Positions 12,200-25,100 of a stretch of 64,000 nucleotides of DNA are shown piece after piece. The translations under genes were made by a program, and so were the position numbers. The first letter of the stretch is position 1, and each line of letters starts with the position of its first letter. The DNA is from Wyeomyia smithii (lineage: Eukaryota; Arthropoda; Insecta; Diptera; Culicidae). Under the pieces are notes generated by a model, which saw only the letters and a list, made by a program, of their open reading frames with translations, searched no databases and was not told the DNA's origin. The stretch is from the NCBI RefSeq assembly GCF_029784165.1, contig NC_073694.1:52299674-52363673 (forward strand), given 5' to 3'.

Positions 12200-13350
12200 A
12201 GAAACTAAAAAACTCAAAGACCTACGATTTCGCACACTCTACTGCTCTTTGGTACGGCCGCTTCTGGAAACTGCATGTGTGGTATGGGATCCGTATTATG
12301 ATTATTGGATTCAGCGAATTGAGCGCATTCAAAAGCATTTCATACGAAGGATTTGCCGCGAATTGCCCTGGAGTAACCCTGATCATTTGCCGCCCTACGA
12401 AAGCCTCTGTTTATTGGTTGGTATCGCACCTCTTGAACAACGTCGCAAGGATATTATGGCCAGAACAGCACACAAAATTTTACAAGTAGTTATGACCAGT
12501 GCTGATAAAAGTCATTTTCCCCAGCAAAATTCTTCGAAAATTACAGCCAATCATTTTCAATTTTCACTTCCAATGATCGCAGCACTCTTTCAGATACACT
12601 AGATTTTCGTCCTTGTCACGTGCTGTTATACTCAGATGAAATAGATCGCGCACATCGTTCACGATTACGGAATAAAATTTGACGACAAATCCAACCAAAT
12701 GATCTTCACTTCAAAACGAAAAAATAAAAACAAATAGTCAACTCAACCAAATTAACCTCACCGAAACACTTTTTCACTGTCACTGACCGATGCCTTGACA
12801 ATCTTCGTTAACTGATAAACTGATTTTGTTGTCTTGCTTTCATCGCATTTAATGTAATAAGGTGTTTTGTCAGTTCACTTCCATGCAAGAAGCGGGAAGG
12901 GAGAACTCTGAAAGGATTGCAAAAAAACAACGTTTATGAATGCTTTTTTTCACTCCCACTCAAGAGTGTCAACAATTATCAACCCTGGTTATGACTGCCC
13001 AGCTATTCTGACTATGCTTCAGCTGCACTGCCCTCTCCGCCCGCAACGCCATCAACGACTATTGCAATTAAATGCACACCGCACGAACTATGGCTTGCAT
13101 GAACCTATTCGTCGAATGGCTTTAACCTATAATTTAAACGATAATTTTAATTTTTAATGTTAATCTACTATTTTACATTGTAAGTGTTGTCCTATTGTAT
13201 GATGTTTCTACTTGAGTTGTAATTGGTGCTAAGTATTTGTTCTAAAAAGATGCTAGGTTTTTGCGCCGGCTTGAAACCGCCTCGCGCTGGGAAACCACAT
13301 ACACATATATTATAGTATTACTTCATTAAGACTACAAGTCGGATGAACTG
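12200..13350 (+). pseudogene. 3' end of a non-LTR retrotransposon (RT C-terminus and 3' UTR)
   Basis: The segment 12205-12480 reads LRFRTLYCSLVRPLLETACV, then RIERIQKHFIRRICRELPW and LPPYESLCLLVGIAPLEQRR. This is the region after the reverse transcriptase core in I/Jockey-group elements. After a divergent stretch, 13050-13157 reads RLLQLNAHRTNYGLHEPIRR and ends with a stop at 13155-13157, matching the usual C-terminus of these proteins. About 190 bp of 3' UTR then runs into a TAA/AAT array. The element is 5' truncated, with no endonuclease and no catalytic RT motifs. Confidence 0.75.
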
Positions 13351-13356
13351 ATAATA

Positions 13357-13426
<70 letters not shown>

Positions 13427-13467
13427 GTTATAATAATAATAATAGTAATAATAATAATAATAATAAC

Positions 13468-13498
<31 letters not shown>

Positions 13499-13542
13499 GT
13501 AATAATAATAATAATAATAGTAATAATAATAATAATAATAAC

Positions 13543-13593
<51 letters not shown>
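13351..13593. repeat. (AAT)n microsatellite at the retrotransposon 3' end
   Basis: About 80 units of AAT with scattered single-base interruptions (AGT, AAC, TTAAT). It starts exactly where the retrotransposon 3' UTR ends, so it has probably expanded from the TAA-type tail used by I-group elements. Long reading frames of poly-Ile or poly-Tyr on the opposite strand are artefacts of this array. Confidence 0.95.
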
Positions 13594-14154
13594 CCATCGT
13601 TGATCGCAAGAAGTTGAAAATACGAAATATTCAGGCATAGGCATTTGAAGTAATTTACAAGAGAATACGTTATCGTTTTCGTCAGTCAATTTTAGAAGAT
13701 GTCGTAAGCTATGACAATATCTGGGAGACACATGTTGTTTCTGATATTATCAAAGTACAAAAATATAATGCATTCCATACGATTTACGATCCATATTTTA
13801 AACAAAATTCATACATGTTCCTGCGCCAAACTGTGTATAATTGGTTGTTGTGACGTCACGATCTCAGCACGCGAAAAATGTTGCTACCTTATTGATTATA
13901 CCCCGTGGGTGCCCATTATGCCCCAGTGGGGTGCTCATTGTGCCCCACACATCGACTGATTGCTAGTTTTTGACGCATGAATCTAATTTGTGTTTTTCAC
14001 CATTATACGATAAACTTTTCAATTTGTGAATAGTGTACCTTTAATTATAGATAGTTAATTCAAGTTTTGCACTGAAGACAGCTTAAAATTTTTGTCGTTT
14101 TCCGTGCTTAAATCAGCAACCAAGTTAGGGTGCTCATTATGCCCCTATTCCCCC

Positions 14155-16030
14155 TACTTAAACCGGAGATAAAGTTGAAATAAAGCCATTACCCAAAAGT
14201 ATAAACTTTACCTACGCCATTGTGATACAGACAAACAAATTGCACGGGAATGTACCTCGTATTTAAGAACCAACGTATAATTGTAAATTGTCAAAAAATA
14301 CGAAAAGTTTACTATACTAAAAATAAAAAAAATAACATTTTTGTGTTAAGAGATAGAAGAATAGTTTACTCAGTAAAATTGTAGAAAATTAAAAAATATG
14401 AAACTTTGTTGAACTTATGAAAATTCTATCTGAACAAATGAAAATTCTATTGAAAAAATAAGCTAAAACATGCTTTAACTTTGTAAGGAAAAGTCCTGGA
14501 GATTGGTGATCGAGTATGGTATTTTGAAGTTTACAAAGAACAAATTCATCATTGCTACTCCCCGTTCCTTCCCACGCTAATGAGAGAGACAAAATCTATT
14601 GCTGCAGGATCTCTATGTAGCGAACTTAATAATCAAATTATTGATTAATTAATGATGACATAACTTATACTCTCCTCCTTATTTTACTTTACTACGCCAC
14701 TGCACAGTGGTCCAATAAGGCAAAAAGTGGAACTTATATCCATAGCGCCTTTCACCTTCATCCTATCTTAAAAGTGTCTTCGGAACAATTGTTTGTATAA
14801 ATGACCAGCAAAATCGCAAATTGTCAAAATATATAGAAAATTTACTATACTAAAAATAAAAAAAAAATAATCGTTTTGTGTTAAGAGATAGAAGAATAGT
14901 TTATTCAGCAAAACTGTAGAAAATTTAAAAATATGAAACTTTGTTGAACAAATGAAAATCCTATCTTTTTTCGATACAAAGTTATAAAGTGTATTACATG
15001 GGACTTAAAATTTAGTTTTTTGTACCTAACTTTTGTTAGTTGCATTTTACACGAAAGTGTAGTTCGGAGGAATTGTTAGGGCACTCAAAACACACATTTT
15101 TGTCAAAGACCATACATCTTCTGGACTTTTCCTTACAAAGTTATATCATATTTTAGCTTATTTTTCGATAATTTCAAGAACGTTTAGGTTAAAAAGGGGC
15201 AAGTGGAATCATGATGTCAATACTTTTCCTTGAAGTTTAGCTGAAGTACTATAAACTCCTTCAGGTTCCATTTATCCTGATACACCCATATTAGAGTACG
15301 GCGAGCATATGTTACAGTAGGTTTTCATATATAAAAAATACTAACTTTTTTGTGTTAAGAGTTAGAGGAATGGTTAATTCGGCAAAGTTGTAGACCGTGC
15401 GTTTCATTTGTTTAGATAGAATTTTCATTTGTTCAACAAAGGTTCATATTTTTAAATTTTCTACAATTTTGCCGAATAATTTTCTATCTCTTAACACGTG
15501 GATATTTGCGTGCTTGTGCGTAAAGCTAGTAAAAGGTGATCCCAGGATGCAATTCCTGCCAATTACACAGTGTATTTCGGATTTTCTGCCAGATATAGTT
15601 AACAGTTACAGTTGTACATGTTTGCTGAACAACAACAATGACCCAATTAGGCGCTGATTATGCGACCATGTTTATCCAGCCATGTTACGATCAAAACAAA
15701 GCAAACTATTAAATTGAAACCAAGGCTAGTTTCGTAGAATGCAAAGCAAACCGGGAAAATACAAAGCGTCGCATTGATAAGCATTTCCCCTCACGGAATA
15801 TGTGTCACAAAGGACGTTCGGTTTTCGAACTTGTCGTCCATAAAAAACGTAACCATTGAGCTGTAACTAAATAATGTCAAAAAATAGTATCTTTTCGTTT
15901 CGATGTTTAACCAAAACAATTTTATCGAAGTAGTTACCTCGTTCATCGATAACCCCTTCTATCTGAAGTGCATTTCTCCAAGGAATGCACTTATGTCGAC
16001 TGCAAGATGCTGTGCTGCAGCAATGCGCTT
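14155..16030. repeat. AT-rich intergenic DNA with a dispersed repeat present in three copies
   Basis: A ~150 bp sequence containing TGTGTTAAGAGATAGAAGAA and TTGTAGAAAATT is present directly at 14281-14440 and 14815-14960 and inverted at 15415-15500. Another part of the first copy (TTTGTAAGGAAAAGTCC, near 14482) recurs inverted near 15124. I see no coding exon. The final 200 bp become less AT-rich toward the ENGase promoter. Confidence 0.6.
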
Positions 16031-16064
16031 TCAGTTAACCTAGTCGCATTCTAAAGTGAAGTTC
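16031..16064 (+). promoter_or_regulatory. Candidate ENGase core promoter (Inr + DPE)
   Basis: TCAGTT at 16031-16036 is a perfect match to the arthropod initiator TCAKTY. Counting its A (16033) as +1, bases +28 to +32 (16060-16064) are AGTTC, which fits the downstream promoter element RGWYV at exactly the required spacing. The ENGase start codon follows 129 bp later, giving a plausible short 5' UTR. I see no TATA box. Confidence 0.5.
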
Positions 16065-16161
16065 TACGTTGCACTGAGCTAAGCTGTGCCTTAGTGGCAC
16101 TTTTTGATTCTTACTGTTTTTGTTCGTTTTTTTTTTCGCTGCAAATTTTGGGTGTGCCACA

Positions 16162-19100
16162 ATGTCGTCCCGCCATCAAACCGTGCACAACCGTTCGCGC
16201 CCCCAAGAAAGTCACCACGTGTGTCAGCCGATTCACACGATCGAGGATTTGTTGCAGTTCGAGCAGAACCCCGTTAGTTGGAGAAATCTGGTGCTGCCGA
16301 TAACGCCGCGATCCAAATCACGCTACCTAGGTGCAGAATATCAGGAGATCGATTTCGACGATGGTGCTGTTGAATTTGTAGAGGATCGTGATAGACCGCA
16401 GGTCTTGCTGTGTCATGATTTTAAGGGGAACTATCTGGCGGATCGATACATCAACGGTACCACCGGAGGGCAGTGGGTTGATTATCGGTTCTACAACTGG
16501 GCAGCGATTGACGTGTTCTGTTACTTTAGTCATCACTTTGTGACTATTCCGACCTTGCAGTGGCTGAATTGTGCCCACAAAAATGGAGTCAGAGTTATTG
16601 GAACGTTCATCATCGAAGGTGGGAATGTGATGCTGTTGAAGGAGATCCTCCAGTCGGAGGTGTTTCTGAGGAAGGTGGCCGATGCGCTTGTGACGGTGGC
16701 GAAAGTTTGTCAGTTTCAGGTAATGTTGAAAAAGTAAATGGTTAGAATGTTTAATTGTGAGCGAATTTTTAGGGCTGGCTACTGAACATCGAGTGTACTT
16801 TGGAATCGGAGAAGATGCCACTCTTGAAGCAGTTTGTGGCGTACTTAACTAGAAGGTCTCATGAGCAGATTCCTGGGAGTGAGATCATTTGGTATGATGC
16901 AATTACGGAGCAAGGAGTACTAAGCTGGCAGAACGAGTTGAACAGTCAAAATAAAAGCTTCTTCGAAGCTTGCGATGGAATATTTCTGAACTACACCTGG
17001 ACAAGACAACACCTAGAGCGATCGGAGAGCATTATTCGGAGTCGTTACCCGGACCGTAAACTGGACGTCTATGTGGGCATTGATGTTTTCGGCCGGGGCC
17101 AAAAAGCCAAACTGGATACGCATGATACGCTGGCCGCGATTAGGAAGTTTGAATTCTCCGTAGCAATTTTTGCACCCGGTTGGACTTTCGAATCGTTGGA
17201 GGAATCAATGCGGCGGGATCAGCTCGATCAGGAAAGTTCCAATCTGCGGTTTCTAAAGCTGAACAATCGTTTTTGGAACCTTTTGTGGAGGTATCTTTTC
17301 GTTCGAGGACCTAAACAGCTTCCTTTCTATACCTCGTTTTGTCTCGGATCGGGCAAATTACGCAACCGGCTGGGCAAACACGAGTCGGATTCGTGGTTCA
17401 ATTTGTCCCGTCAGTGGTTTCAACCGAGCATACCGTACACTCCACCGAAGGAGAATGAACACGACAATGTCGGTCCAGTTTACTGGACTCACAGCTTCGA
17501 CACGGCATTGGATGGTGGTTCGTGCGTGAAACTCGAGGAAGCGCACCCGAACTGTCGTTTGTTTGCTTGTGATTTTGCGTGCGATTCGGATCTGATAGTG
17601 TCGTACGCGTTTCAGAGGAGCAGTGCCGCGAGTGCCGATGTTTGCTTGCTACTGAAGGCGTACGATCGGCGTTATCACAATTCGCTGAAGATAGTGTGCG
17701 GTTCAGATGAGTGCCACGTGAGCGGACGGAAGAATGAGATGAAAGCGCACTTGCTGAGCGTGGAAGATTGCCGCACGCTGCCAAAGTTGAAGGCTGATAT
17801 AAGGCTTCCCGCTATGACTAACATCAACGGGTGGGAGATTAGGTGAGTTTGAAATTTGTGTTTTATTAAAATTTCATTTATATGTTTTACTGAAATTATA
17901 GTATATTTTTTGATTTCAAAAACCTTCGTTCGCGTGTTGAGGCTTAAAATATTCGCATTGATAAAAGTAAATATTTATCATTTTAGGAAATACCAATAAA
18001 AGATTGAACCTCAACCTATTATTACGTTCCTTTAAGTCACTCAAGTTTCAATTCAATTTCGCACTTAAATTCATAAGTATCAAAATAAAGCATGATTACA
18101 CGCTTAACAAAAGTTTCATTATATCTAAGACACAGTCGTTATTCAGAATTTAAACCTATTCCAAAATTTCGCTGATTTTGTACACTTTTATTGTTGAAAT
18201 TTGAATGTTCTGACGTGTCTTATTTTTATTGCCTAAACTAAGAGTCATTTGGTAAAAAATACTCGAGGAGTCTTTTTAATTTTTGAAAATATTAGTAATT
18301 TTTGAGATATACACGTTTGCACGATTAACTTTTTTGAAAATGGCACGTGAAATCTTATGTTGTTTTAGTTCTACTTTTAAATGTTTAAAAAAAATCCGTC
18401 AAAATTGAAATACCTAAAAAAATAGGACTCCTGAATGAGTGTAACTTTTTACTAAACATTTTTAAAACAGAAGAACTGAGTAAGACTTTAATTTCTGGTT
18501 TAGAAGTATATGATAATGGTCACTCCCACTCCCGTTCAGTTGATTCATTGTGCAATTTTACTGATTCTGATCAATCGAATAACATAGTATGGGTAAATGA
18601 AGTCGATAAATTTAACAGTAACTTTAAGGCTACGGCAAGTGTTTTGCTGTTATGTAGAGGAAGATTTTTCGGAAGGGCGCACTGTGGGGCAGAACCAAGA
18701 AAAGTCGCGACAAAACAAAAAAAAAATTAAATTAGGTTTTCAGGCCTCATTTTATTTTCTACTTGCAGTAGACATGTAATCGACTGGAAATCGTGATAAT
18801 TCACTTTAAAAAATAATTTAGAAAATGTGCTATAACTTACTTTTACAATAAAAGTGAGGATTTACAAGGCTTGTAAAATGGAAGAAAAAATTTTCTCATA
18901 TATTTTCCAGTAGGGCATGCAAATACTTAGGAAATAATTAGCTAACTCATATGTTTCTCATAAAATAGAGTATAAACCAATAGGTAATGTGATATTAAGA
19001 CAGTTTTGTTGAAAATAGGTTCGTAGGACGCATAATGTGTTAAACAAGTTTTTTTTTGTAATTTTTCCTCATCTTCGGCAATATGATAAACATAAAGTTC

Positions 19101-22100
19101 TACGTTGTTCTGCTATGACACTATTATTGAACTAAAGTACAAGGTATTGGCTAGTACTAAACCAAAAATCAGTTGCTACTAGTTGCGACTTACCGAGTAA
19201 TTCGAGTTTTCGCAACGATTGTTTTCATGTCAATTGAATGCCGGTGTATGTAACACGACCATGATTGTGCTCGGGGGACCCCTCGGAAATAATTATTAGT
19301 AGGTACTAGGAAACAGTTTGTTATTGGATGAACAGTGTTTTAAACAAAGGTAAGCGTATAGTATTCATGTTAAATGGTATAAAATTAAACAAGAGGAGCT
19401 CTTAGAAAGGGAACATGACCAACTAATCTTTAATTGAACAATGTTCCTATTTGAAACATTTTATCACAAACAATAACATTAAAACTATATTTTATATTCT
19501 TTCTCAAATATGATGACACATCATAGGTTGACAAAAAACTATACAGAGGCAACTACAAACCTTCAATAATTCGTTTCATGATGACTCGAAAGTTCGAATA
19601 TATCTGAAATTGAAACATATGTAGGGTAACGGACCCATAAATCGCCCACTTTATCGATGACTAACCAGTTAAACGTGATACATTTTGATGTGTTACTTCG
19701 ACAATGTGCAGTATTCACTGTATAGTGCACAATAAACATTGTGTTGCACATTCGGGTTGCATTACAGCCAAATAACTTATCTAGTCGTGTTAAATAAAAA
19801 TTTTCTGATGAGTGCCCAAGCCCCTTAATTCGACCCCGGAAATCCTAATTTCACCCACCTAAGGATCCATTTTTCGCCCACCTCCAGAATATGACGAAAA
19901 CAGCTGTTAAATGAAACAAATCAACAAATGAAAAGAAAATCAACCTAATTATGTAATGCAATTGGTTAGTTAACAATGAAGTACATTTATTTTGTAAATA
20001 ACCAGCTTAGTACCCAGCCTTACTCGGGATTCGATGTTAGCTCTTGTTGCTATGGTGGCTTAGAAGTTATTGCGGTCTGGTTTTTTTTTTTTGATATTCT
20101 ATACTACTATTGATCCTATAATTTCAAACTAGATTGTAAGAAGATCATTTTGTCAATCATGAGTCAATCTTTGGTTTATTCTTTTATAACAAATCAATCT
20201 TGTATCGAAAAATAGCTGTGTCAAGTTTGGTCAAGCTGTTCCGGAGTGAACATGAATCTTGTATTCAAATAAACCGCCATTTTTATACAATATAAAAAGA
20301 TTGTAGAAGCTTTTATCTGTTTCAATCGATGTTCTTGATAAATCTTCAATTTAATTATACACCAGCTCCAACGACTTTTCTAACGAATTTTGGACTCTCC
20401 GCTATCAAATCAAAACAATCGATCGAGGCGAATTTTTGAAGTGCTTCTCTTGAATTGTTTTCATGAAAGTCCAAAAACCGCTGGAAATGCAGCATAAGCC
20501 ACTTCAGATATTCCTAAAACGTCCCAATCGTAATCGAAAACGGAAGTTACTGTTGTATGCAGAATACCGGAAAACGTCGATTTACTTTTCGTAAACTAGA
20601 AATCGCCTTGTCGGGGTTCAAAATGGCATCGGACACCAATTCTAAGTTTCTGAGCATAATCTCCTTTCTAGATGGTTATCCCTTTCTTTCCTTTCAATTC
20701 TATGACCATCAACTCTGTAAAAAGTACACGTTTACAGTTATACCTAGATATAAGGTACCTAATCTCGATATAACGTGACTTTTTTAAATATCTTAAAATT
20801 AAAGAACAGCAATTATTTTAGGGGTGTATAATGTTCCAAATAAATGTTCTTAGTAAGTTTTGAAACGAATAAGTTCTGTAAAATGGGGTGAATTGACATT
20901 TTTTTAATGTTTTGTGACTGGTTTATGTTTGTATACGTTTTATATAATACTGCTAGGTAAAGGGAAATAAGTCTTTGCGCACCTTTGAGTAACCATAAAG
21001 AATTTTGCGTCAATTAAACATTTTTTTTTTGTGCTGCGATATAACATAACTCGATATAACACGAAAAAAAAGTTGCCTTATATCGAGGTATGACTGTATC
21101 AAGTTTGATGGAAATCAATACAAGCATTCAAAGGTTATGTTGAAATGACGCATATAAATCTTGATTTTTATATAAAAAGATCATATCAAGTCTGTATTGG
21201 AAACGATGTTATTATTTTCCACTTAATTGTTATTGACAGATAGGGCGAAAATGAGGCACACCTCATGTTCCCAAAACAGTGTATAGAGATTCGCCCAGGG
21301 CGAAATATGGAACCGAGGCAAGAAATGTGACAGATTTTTCGCCTCGTAATAATTATGAAAAATTTTCAGAAGAATTATAAAATATGCTCATAGTTTGTAG
21401 GACATTTCCGGTTAGCAATATTGAGCCCTCGTTTCTAAAAACCAAAAGAAAATCGGCCTAACTAGCAGACGCTCTATTGATAGCTCATTAGATAATAAAA
21501 TATTATAACCATGAATCACGTACCGGCGTTAAAGATATCATGAGATTTCAAGCTTCAGAGTAGCGAATATAAATTATTTGCTTTTGAACATTTAAAAGCA
21601 TTAATATCGTGAGGATCCACAGGAGGGCGAAATATGGTGCCCGGGCGAAATATGGTTCCTCTACCCTACTTAAGTCCCAGTTATAATTCATTACTGAAAT
21701 TTTGGGTTTATGAATAATGAAAATAATTTTATCTCGTTAACGGTCAGTCCTACAGTAATATGTTCGACAACTTCATGTCAATTGATGATATAAACAACTT
21801 TCCCGAAGAAACAAAATGGCTAGCACCATTTATTCAAAAGATAGATGTCAGCGCCATCTGTAGAAAAAAAATTAAAGCTGCCTGAATACATTTTTCAAGA
21901 CGATGTTTTTATGGTGAACAACATTGCCGAAGATATGAACACTGTGGAAACAACTGTTAAGGAGTTATGAGGTTTTGTCGCGCCAACAGACCAATCTGCC
22001 CCACTGTGAGGCGTATTCAGAAATGATATCCAATCAAAATGACGCAAAAATATGCAATACATTACATGTAGTTTCTTAGCTTAGCTTAGCTTGCTCAGCT

Positions 22101-25100
22101 TGACTGACTGCAAATATCAATGGTTGTTACTCCGTGATGGGTCCGAGACTCTGAGCCACTCAAGATGCACAATGTATCAACAGAAAGAATTACTGGGAGT
22201 GGTAATCAGAGTTGCCACATTTATATCTGTATTTTTCTTTGAAAATATCTGTATATCTGTATCTCGGGCCAAAAAATCAGTATTGAAAATCTGTATCGAG
22301 CAAACTCATTATGTTGAATGGAAACATTTTTACTTGCAGAATATATTTAAACAAATTCATCTTTCTCTACTTGATGTTTATACAGGTTTTGTTAAATTTA
22401 TTTTTAAAAATTTTCGTTTATTTAATATTAGTATCTTCTCCTTGGTCTGCAACGTAGCTCTCAGCTTTTGAAATTGAGATCATTAGCTTAGAGGCCATGC
22501 AATTTTAACTCCAACAACTTGCTCATAGTATGTACATTAGACTGGGATACTCTTATATGGAAAAAAGCGATGGTGTTATTTTTTCGCTCCCATGCACTTT
22601 TCGTGTTCCTTATGGGTCCTATAATAACCCAGTGTAACTGTTCAGATTGATCAGTGAAACTATATTTTTGTGTCCGATTTTTGAAGTTTCCATACGATTT
22701 TATCCACTTTTTCAAAACTTGTTCTCTAGAGATGTCCAGTTAGCTTCTAAAAATATATCGATACATGATATTTGTAGGAAATTTTCCTGGGAAAAACTCT
22801 TCTCAAGACCGTAAGGCGCTACGATGCTTGTAAAAAAATTATTCCCCCCAAACTGATTGAATGTCTGACGAACGGTTCAGCATTGAATTTTTCCAGCAAC
22901 ACTGCTGCTAGCTGAAATACAATAGTTTAACTTACATGAGACTAATTCATAGTTCAATAAGGAATGTTCATTTTATAAAACGGACATTTTAAATAGACGA
23001 TAAAAACTAAACATTAACTCCAAATTTGATGATTCTTCCTTTATCGTGTAGTTGAGTTTGTTGACATTGTGCCGGTGTTTTGGTTTTGGTGTCGGAACGG
23101 TTAAGTTTCGGAAAATGGCACGAATCGATCAAGATACTCGTTTTTTGATTGTTCAAAAGTACTGTTCCGAGGGACTATCCTGTAGAAATATTGCAAAACT
23201 TGTGAAAAGGTCTAAGTCTACTGTGTACCAGATCATCATAAAGTTTGGAGAATACGATTCTCTTGAAGATTTGCCAAGATCCAAAACCAGAAAAGGTGCG
23301 GCTATTCCACAAATCGAGCAGAAGTGTGTGAAGCTTTTACTGTCCAATGAATGTGACTCTGTGCGAAAAATTGCTTAAAAACTCAGAGTTAGTATAGGAA
23401 CGGTTCAAAATATCAAACGAAGGAATAACATCAGAACCTACAAAAAACAGAAGACACCGAAACGGACCGAGGAACAGCATGAACGGGCAAAGGAACGATG
23501 TCAGAGGTTGGATAGGATACTGAAAAAGCAATGAAACTGTTGCATTTTAATGGATGACGAGACTTACTGAAAACTGGACGCAACAACACTTCCGGGGCCA
23601 CAATTTTTCAATTCTATTGTAGGTAGGGAAGTACCAGATGTAAAACGATCGATTAGAATGGACAAGTTTGGTAAGAAAATGCTTGTATGGCAAGCTTTTT
23701 GTTCTTGTGGAAAAAAAAGTTTGCCATATTTCACAATAGGAACCATAAGCGCTGAGAATTACCGGAAGGAGTGCATTCAAAAACGTCTTGGTTCTGTGTA
23801 TCGTCAACACAAGACCCCACCAATGTTCTGGCCAGACCTTGCATCCGCCCACTACGCTGCTGCCACTCTTGAAATGCTGAAGAAATATACGATTAAATTC
23901 GTCGAAAAGGCGAATAATCCACCAAATTGTCCAGAGCTACGTCCGGTTGAACGCTATTGGGTAGTTATCAAGCGGTATCTTCGAAAGGATGGTAGAGAAA
24001 CACAGTCAATTGATGAGTTCAAGAAAATGTGGTCATCTGCAAGCCGAAAAGTTAAGCCAGAAACTGTAAAGAGGCTTATGAGTGGAGTTCGAGGAAAAGT
24101 TCACCAGTTTTATAGTTAGATGAACTTAGTTAGGTTTTACATTTTGTACTTTTTGTTGAAAACTAAACCTTCATTTTGCAAAAAACCGTCTAGAAATTGC
24201 TTGAAAAATAATAAAGATATCACCAAAACAAAGTGTCCGTTTGATAAAATGAACAGTCCTTAGTTGTTGTTACACTGCTTTCTGCGGCTGAAAACATGAA
24301 TCGAAATAATTTATTACAACAACATTGCAGCGCTTGCACAGACGTGTCGCTCCCTTCTACAACCATTCACTGCATAAAGTCATCCAAACATATCATCCAC
24401 ACGTTCACGCATCTACCACAACCATAAACGTTATCGGCAAAAAAGCAAAGCAAAGCCTTGGTGCTACATTCCGTATCGGAACTCGACCTTCCGTTATTAT
24501 ACACAGACTTCGCAGCCAGGACACAGGACAATTACGGGGCTAGCGCTACGATCCTACTGACACTAACAGTCTCTCCCGAGCCGAGACTCGAACCTACGAC
24601 GACTGGCTTGTTAGGCCAGCATCGTACCTCGAGCCCAGCTGGGAGAGATTAAGCGTTATGGGCAGAGAATGGAAAAAAAAACGAGCACAGAGATGCGACG
24701 ATTCACAGGTCGAGCGAAACAAAAAAACAGCCCTACACGGCTGTAGACCATTTCACGAGACGCTTCAGAACTCAATTCACGAATAAATTTTTGACAGAAA
24801 GCATGGAACCGCTGACATAACGCTCGTAAAAGCAACATCAACATCAGCAAATACCTTGTCTCCTATCAATTCGTAAAATGGTCTATACACGTTCGCCAGT
24901 GTATGTACGGGAAATGTCACTTAAAACAGAAGGAAAAACCCCGATGTTGTAATCCACACACACAACATTTTCCTGTACTGTCAGTGTAGCTTAAGATAGG
25001 GCGTCGAATATTTTTACCGGGTATGTGCTCAAATATTAACACATAACAAAATCGAAACAATAATTTGTACTTATCTTACTGGGTCCATTAAAATCGTTGC

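Larger units (their letters stand above)
11511..13899 (+). mobile_element. Possible P-element-like insertion carrying a THAP domain
   Basis: A sequence starting CAGAGGTGGCGAGTAG at about 11511 is followed by GTGACGTCACAACAA (11549-11563). The inverse TTGTTGTGACGTCAC occurs at 13846-13860. Between these lies a THAP-domain exon. Together this suggests a P-superfamily element inserted in the larger TA-flanked transposon and later hit by a retrotransposon. I could not find an 8 bp target duplication, so the outer limits are approximate. Confidence 0.4.
10418..14154. mobile_element. 3.7 kb TA-flanked DNA transposon with nested insertions
   Basis: The left end GGGGGATTAGGGGCATAATG (10418) and right end CATTATGCCCCTATTCCCCC (14154) form ~25 bp inverted repeats with one mismatch, bordered by TA at 10416-10417 and 14155-14156. 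Related motifs recur just inside both ends: GGGGCGAAATGGGCACC near 10446, GGGGTGAAATGAGCACACC near 11167, and the inverse forms near 13905-13950. They look like subterminal binding sites. TA targets plus a pogo-type helix-turn-helix remnant inside (11273-11423) suggest the pogo/Tc1 superfamily. The interior has been invaded by a THAP/P-like sequence and a non-LTR retrotransposon fragment. Confidence 0.75.

Noticed and set aside
13318..13731. 137-codon minus-strand frame made of poly-Ile
   Set aside because: Produced by the AAT microsatellite.
24560..24650. Functional tRNA gene on the minus strand
   Set aside because: A and B boxes are followed by a non-tRNA body and the acceptor ends do not pair, as in a SINE.
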